Made by a program: the position numbers and the translations under genes. Below are positions 61,804-64,000 of a stretch of DNA of 64,000 nt, piece by piece; position 1 is the stretch's first letter; each line of letters begins with the position of its first letter. The DNA lies in the NCBI GenBank assembly GCA_965277775.1, contig OZ255843.1, positions 1,426,001 to 1,490,000 of the forward strand, in the 5' to 3' direction. This stretch comes from G965195345 sp965277775 (GTDB taxonomy: Bacteria; Pseudomonadota; Gammaproteobacteria; CAKMZV01). Below the pieces are notes generated by a model. It was not told where the DNA came from. It worked only from the letters and a program-made list of their open reading frames with translations, and searched no databases.

Positions 61804-63884
61804 ATACCGTGGGCGATCACCGCTTACAGCGCCTATTTGAAGCACAGTCCATCGCCATAGTCGGTGCCTCAGCAAACCCTGATTCGTTCGGCAGGCGGGT
61901 GATGAACGCCGTTGCCAGCGGCGCTTATACGGGTGAAGTTTACTGGATCAATCCACGCTATGACAACATCGAAGGTCAACCCTGTTATAAACGTCTGCAA
62001 GACTTGAATGTGTCTCCCGACTTAGTCATTCTGGCCGTCGGCAGTCGGCACATAGAAGTGGCATTGCAAGATTGTATTGAAACCAAATGTGGGGGCGCTG
62101 TCATTTTTGATGATTGCATTGAAGACGGCGACCCTGGACTGTTGGATCGCTTGAAAAAATTGGTAAAATCCGCAGATTTTCCAGTTTGTGGTGGCAATGG
62201 CATGGGGTTTTTCAACGTCTCAGGGCAGAGATTGGCCAGCTATTATCCAGCCGGTCATTTGCACCCAGGCGGCATTTCACTCATTGCTCATTCAGGCTCA
62301 GTATTCACCGTATTGGCTTTAAGCGATGCCCGTTATCGCTTTGATTTGGTTGTCTCGCCAGGCCAAGAAATTGGCGCAACGCTCGATGAATACATCGACT
62401 ATGCGGTCACCAGACCGACCACAAAAGTGATTGCTGTGTTCATGGAAAGCGCGCGTAACCCGCAGGGATTCATACAAGCTTTGCGCCATGCCCAACAAGC
62501 ACAAATTCCAGTAATCATTTGTAAGGTCGGGCGCACCGAAGAAAGCGCCAACATGGCGCACTCGCATACGGGCGCGCTCGCGGGCACCTTCGAGGCATAC
62601 AAAGCGGTTTTTGATCGTTATGGCGTCATCACCGTTGACACGGTCGATCAACTCATGAACACCGCATTGCTATTTTCTCAAGGGCGTCCCATTCCGCAAG
62701 GCGGCTTGGTTGCGGTAACCGATTCTGGTGGATTACGCGAAGTTGCCATTGATCGCAGTCAACAGCTCGGCGTTCAAATGACCCCAATCACCGAAACCTT
62801 GAAAGCACAGCTCAAAGCGATTTTACCCCCGTCTTTGGAGCCATCGAACCCCTTGGATTGTTTATCGGAATTGGCAGAAGGATATGAAAACATCTTCATT
62901 GATGCGCTGTCGGTTTTTAACGCCTCCGGTTCGGTCGCCATCATCGGCTTTGAATGTGACTTGCAGGACGACTTTGTCTATGCCTCAAAATTGCTCAATC
63001 TGGTCAAAAGATTAACCGAAGTGACTCATAAGCCCTGTTTCTTTTATTCCAGCTTTGCCCAAGCGAACAACCATGGGCTCGCTCAAACATTGGCCGATTT
63101 AAACATTCCTTTGTTGAACGGCTTGGATGAAATGTTGGTGACGACAAGAAATTTGATGCAATGGCGCGATAGTGTGGCCTTGCCCGATATGGAACCAGCC
63201 AAAGGCTCAGACAAGAGCGCGCATTGGCAAAAAACCTTGGCAGAAGCGACCAACATAGACGAACAAACCACCTTATCTTTGTTGCAAGATTTTGACATTC
63301 CAACGATCAGCAGCACCATTTGCACGGACTTAAACGCCGTTCAAAAAGCCGCTGATGGGCACTATCCTGTGGTACTGAAAACCGCCGAAGAAGGCATTCA
63401 CCATAAAAGTGATGTCGGCGGAGTCGTCGTCAATATACAAGATGAAGCCGCATTGACCTCAGCTTATGAGGCAATGGCAGCCAAACTGGGTACCAGAGTG
63501 ATCGTTCAACCCATGGTGCCTGCCGGTATTGAACTGGCATTTGGTTGTGTGATGGACGTCAGTTTTGGACCTTTGGTGATGGTGGGCAGTGGCGGAACAC
63601 TGGTTGAAATCCTAAAAGATCAAAGGTTTTTTCTGCCGCCCATTGACTCAAACACGGCCTTGAAAATCATTGAATCGCTCTCTATCAATGCATTGCTTGA
63701 TGGCGTTCGTGGTAAGCCTGCCAGCGACAAACAAGCACTCGCTCAAGCATTGGCTTCCTTTTCAACCATGTGCGCCCAACTGCAAGGCAGTTATAGCGAA
63801 ATCGACATAAACCCCATCATTGTTTCTGACAAAGGCGTTATTGCGGTCGATGCCTTGGTGATTACCGAAAAAAGCGCGCAATAA
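61800..63884 (+). CDS. NDP-forming acyl-CoA synthetase (ADP-forming type), fused alpha and beta domains
   Basis: The 694-residue protein combines a CoA-binding domain (IAIVGASANPDSFGRRVMNAV), a succinyl-CoA-synthetase-like middle with SHTGALAG near 258, and a C-terminal ATP-grasp domain (about 480-690, with VVLKTAEEGIHHKSDVGGVVV). Enzymes of this type make acyl-CoA from acid, CoA and ATP while forming ADP, or run in reverse to make ATP. Its ATGA coupling to the CaiD-like gene suggests it activates that enzyme's substrate. Acid specificity is unknown. Confidence 0.89.
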   Translation: MNTVGDHRLQRLFEAQSIAIVGASANPDSFGRRVMNAVASGAYTGEVYWINPRYDNIEGQPCYKRLQDLNVSPDLVILAVGSRHIEVALQDCIETKCGGAVIFDDCIEDGDPGLLDRLKKLVKSADFPVCGGNGMGFFNVSGQRLASYYPAGHLHPGGISLIAHSGSVFTVLALSDARYRFDLVVSPGQEIGATLDEYIDYAVTRPTTKVIAVFMESARNPQGFIQALRHAQQAQIPVIICKVGRTEESANMAHSHTGALAGTFEAYKAVFDRYGVITVDTVDQLMNTALLFSQGRPIPQGGLVAVTDSGGLREVAIDRSQQLGVQMTPITETLKAQLKAILPPSLEPSNPLDCLSELAEGYENIFIDALSVFNASGSVAIIGFECDLQDDFVYASKLLNLVKRLTEVTHKPCFFYSSFAQANNHGLAQTLADLNIPLLNGLDEMLVTTRNLMQWRDSVALPDMEPAKGSDKSAHWQKTLAEATNIDEQTTLSLLQDFDIPTISSTICTDLNAVQKAADGHYPVVLKTAEEGIHHKSDVGGVVVNIQDEAALTSAYEAMAAKLGTRVIVQPMVPAGIELAFGCVMDVSFGPLVMVGSGGTLVEILKDQRFFLPPIDSNTALKIIESLSINALLDGVRGKPASDKQALAQALASFSTMCAQLQGSYSEIDINPIIVSDKGVIAVDALVITEKSAQ

Positions 63885-64000
63885 AAATAAATGGACGGGC
63901 AAGTCAAGGTTTTTAGCTTGGTCTCAAGTCACAACTTTTGTGATAGCAACAAGGGCTGAAAACAAAGTCAAACATCGGTTTGAACGCCGAATGGGTTGAT

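Noticed and set aside
63885..64000. Start of another gene at the right edge
   Set aside because: Only 116 bases, with no clear start codon plus ribosome site in a frame open to the edge that I could support.

Overview
The window is a bacterial chromosome segment. Its housekeeping content (lpxK, comEC, yciB, ung, folE2, sufE, argB, valS, def-fmt, deaD, metR-metF-metE, fdsGBA) and gene style point to a Gammaproteobacterium of moderate to low GC. I cannot name the genus from sequence alone. The metabolism suggested is chemo-organotrophic: malonate uptake and decarboxylation, NAD-linked formate oxidation, cobalamin-independent methionine synthesis, and natural-competence machinery.

Layout. (1) Positions 1-23748 form an accessory region ending at a tRNA-Ser(GCT) gene. 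Repeats carrying the 3' end of this tRNA gene recur near 6983, 7189, 20331, 20475 and 22839-23657, and they divide the cargo into modules. The first module is a type I restriction-modification operon (hsdM, an HTH DNA-binding gene, a Doc/Fic-type gene, hsdS, a small gene, hsdR running off the left edge); hsdS carries an in-frame TGA. The second holds a dead DDE transposase, a complete malonate decarboxylase operon (mdcA-C-D-E-G-B-H) with a TRAP transporter and a divergent GntR regulator with two clear operators, and a decayed helicase cut at a repeat. The third holds a class II-like Fic protein with palindromic operators and a chimeric remnant of a lysozyme and a GcvT-like gene. A tandem array of hairpin repeats then leads into the tRNA. 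(2) Positions 23858-38431 are all on the minus strand: a soluble NAD-dependent formate dehydrogenase (fdsGBA, fdsD) with fdhD and transaldolase; an amidohydrolase-type catabolic cluster (enolase-superfamily enzyme, nitrilase-family hydrolase, creatinase-like M24 enzyme, HDAC-family deacylase); Trm112-like protein, lpxK and comEC.

(3) Positions 38482-41448 (plus) hold a DUF2062 membrane protein, yciB, and an unusual trio: an exported five-EF-hand protein, an ECF sigma factor and an anti-sigma factor. (4) After ung, four tandem RDD-family membrane protein genes (42271-44802, minus) are separated by spacers of exactly 97 bp each. (5) Positions 45189-55603 (plus) are folE2-sufE-argB-valS-SH3 protein-def-fmt and then deaD plus an FAD oxidoreductase, with many 4-bp or longer overlaps typical of translational coupling. 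(6) Positions 55637-59699 (minus) are metE-metF-metR. (7) Positions 59983-63884 (plus) are an alpha/beta hydrolase, an enoyl-CoA hydratase and an NDP-forming acyl-CoA synthetase, the last two translationally coupled.

The most novel-looking signals are the tRNA-Ser-derived repeat system with covarying hairpins, the EF-hand/ECF-sigma operon, the RDD quadruplication, and the Doc-type module embedded in the hsd operon. Several genes in the accessory region are visibly dead or dying, so its defence function may be partly lost.
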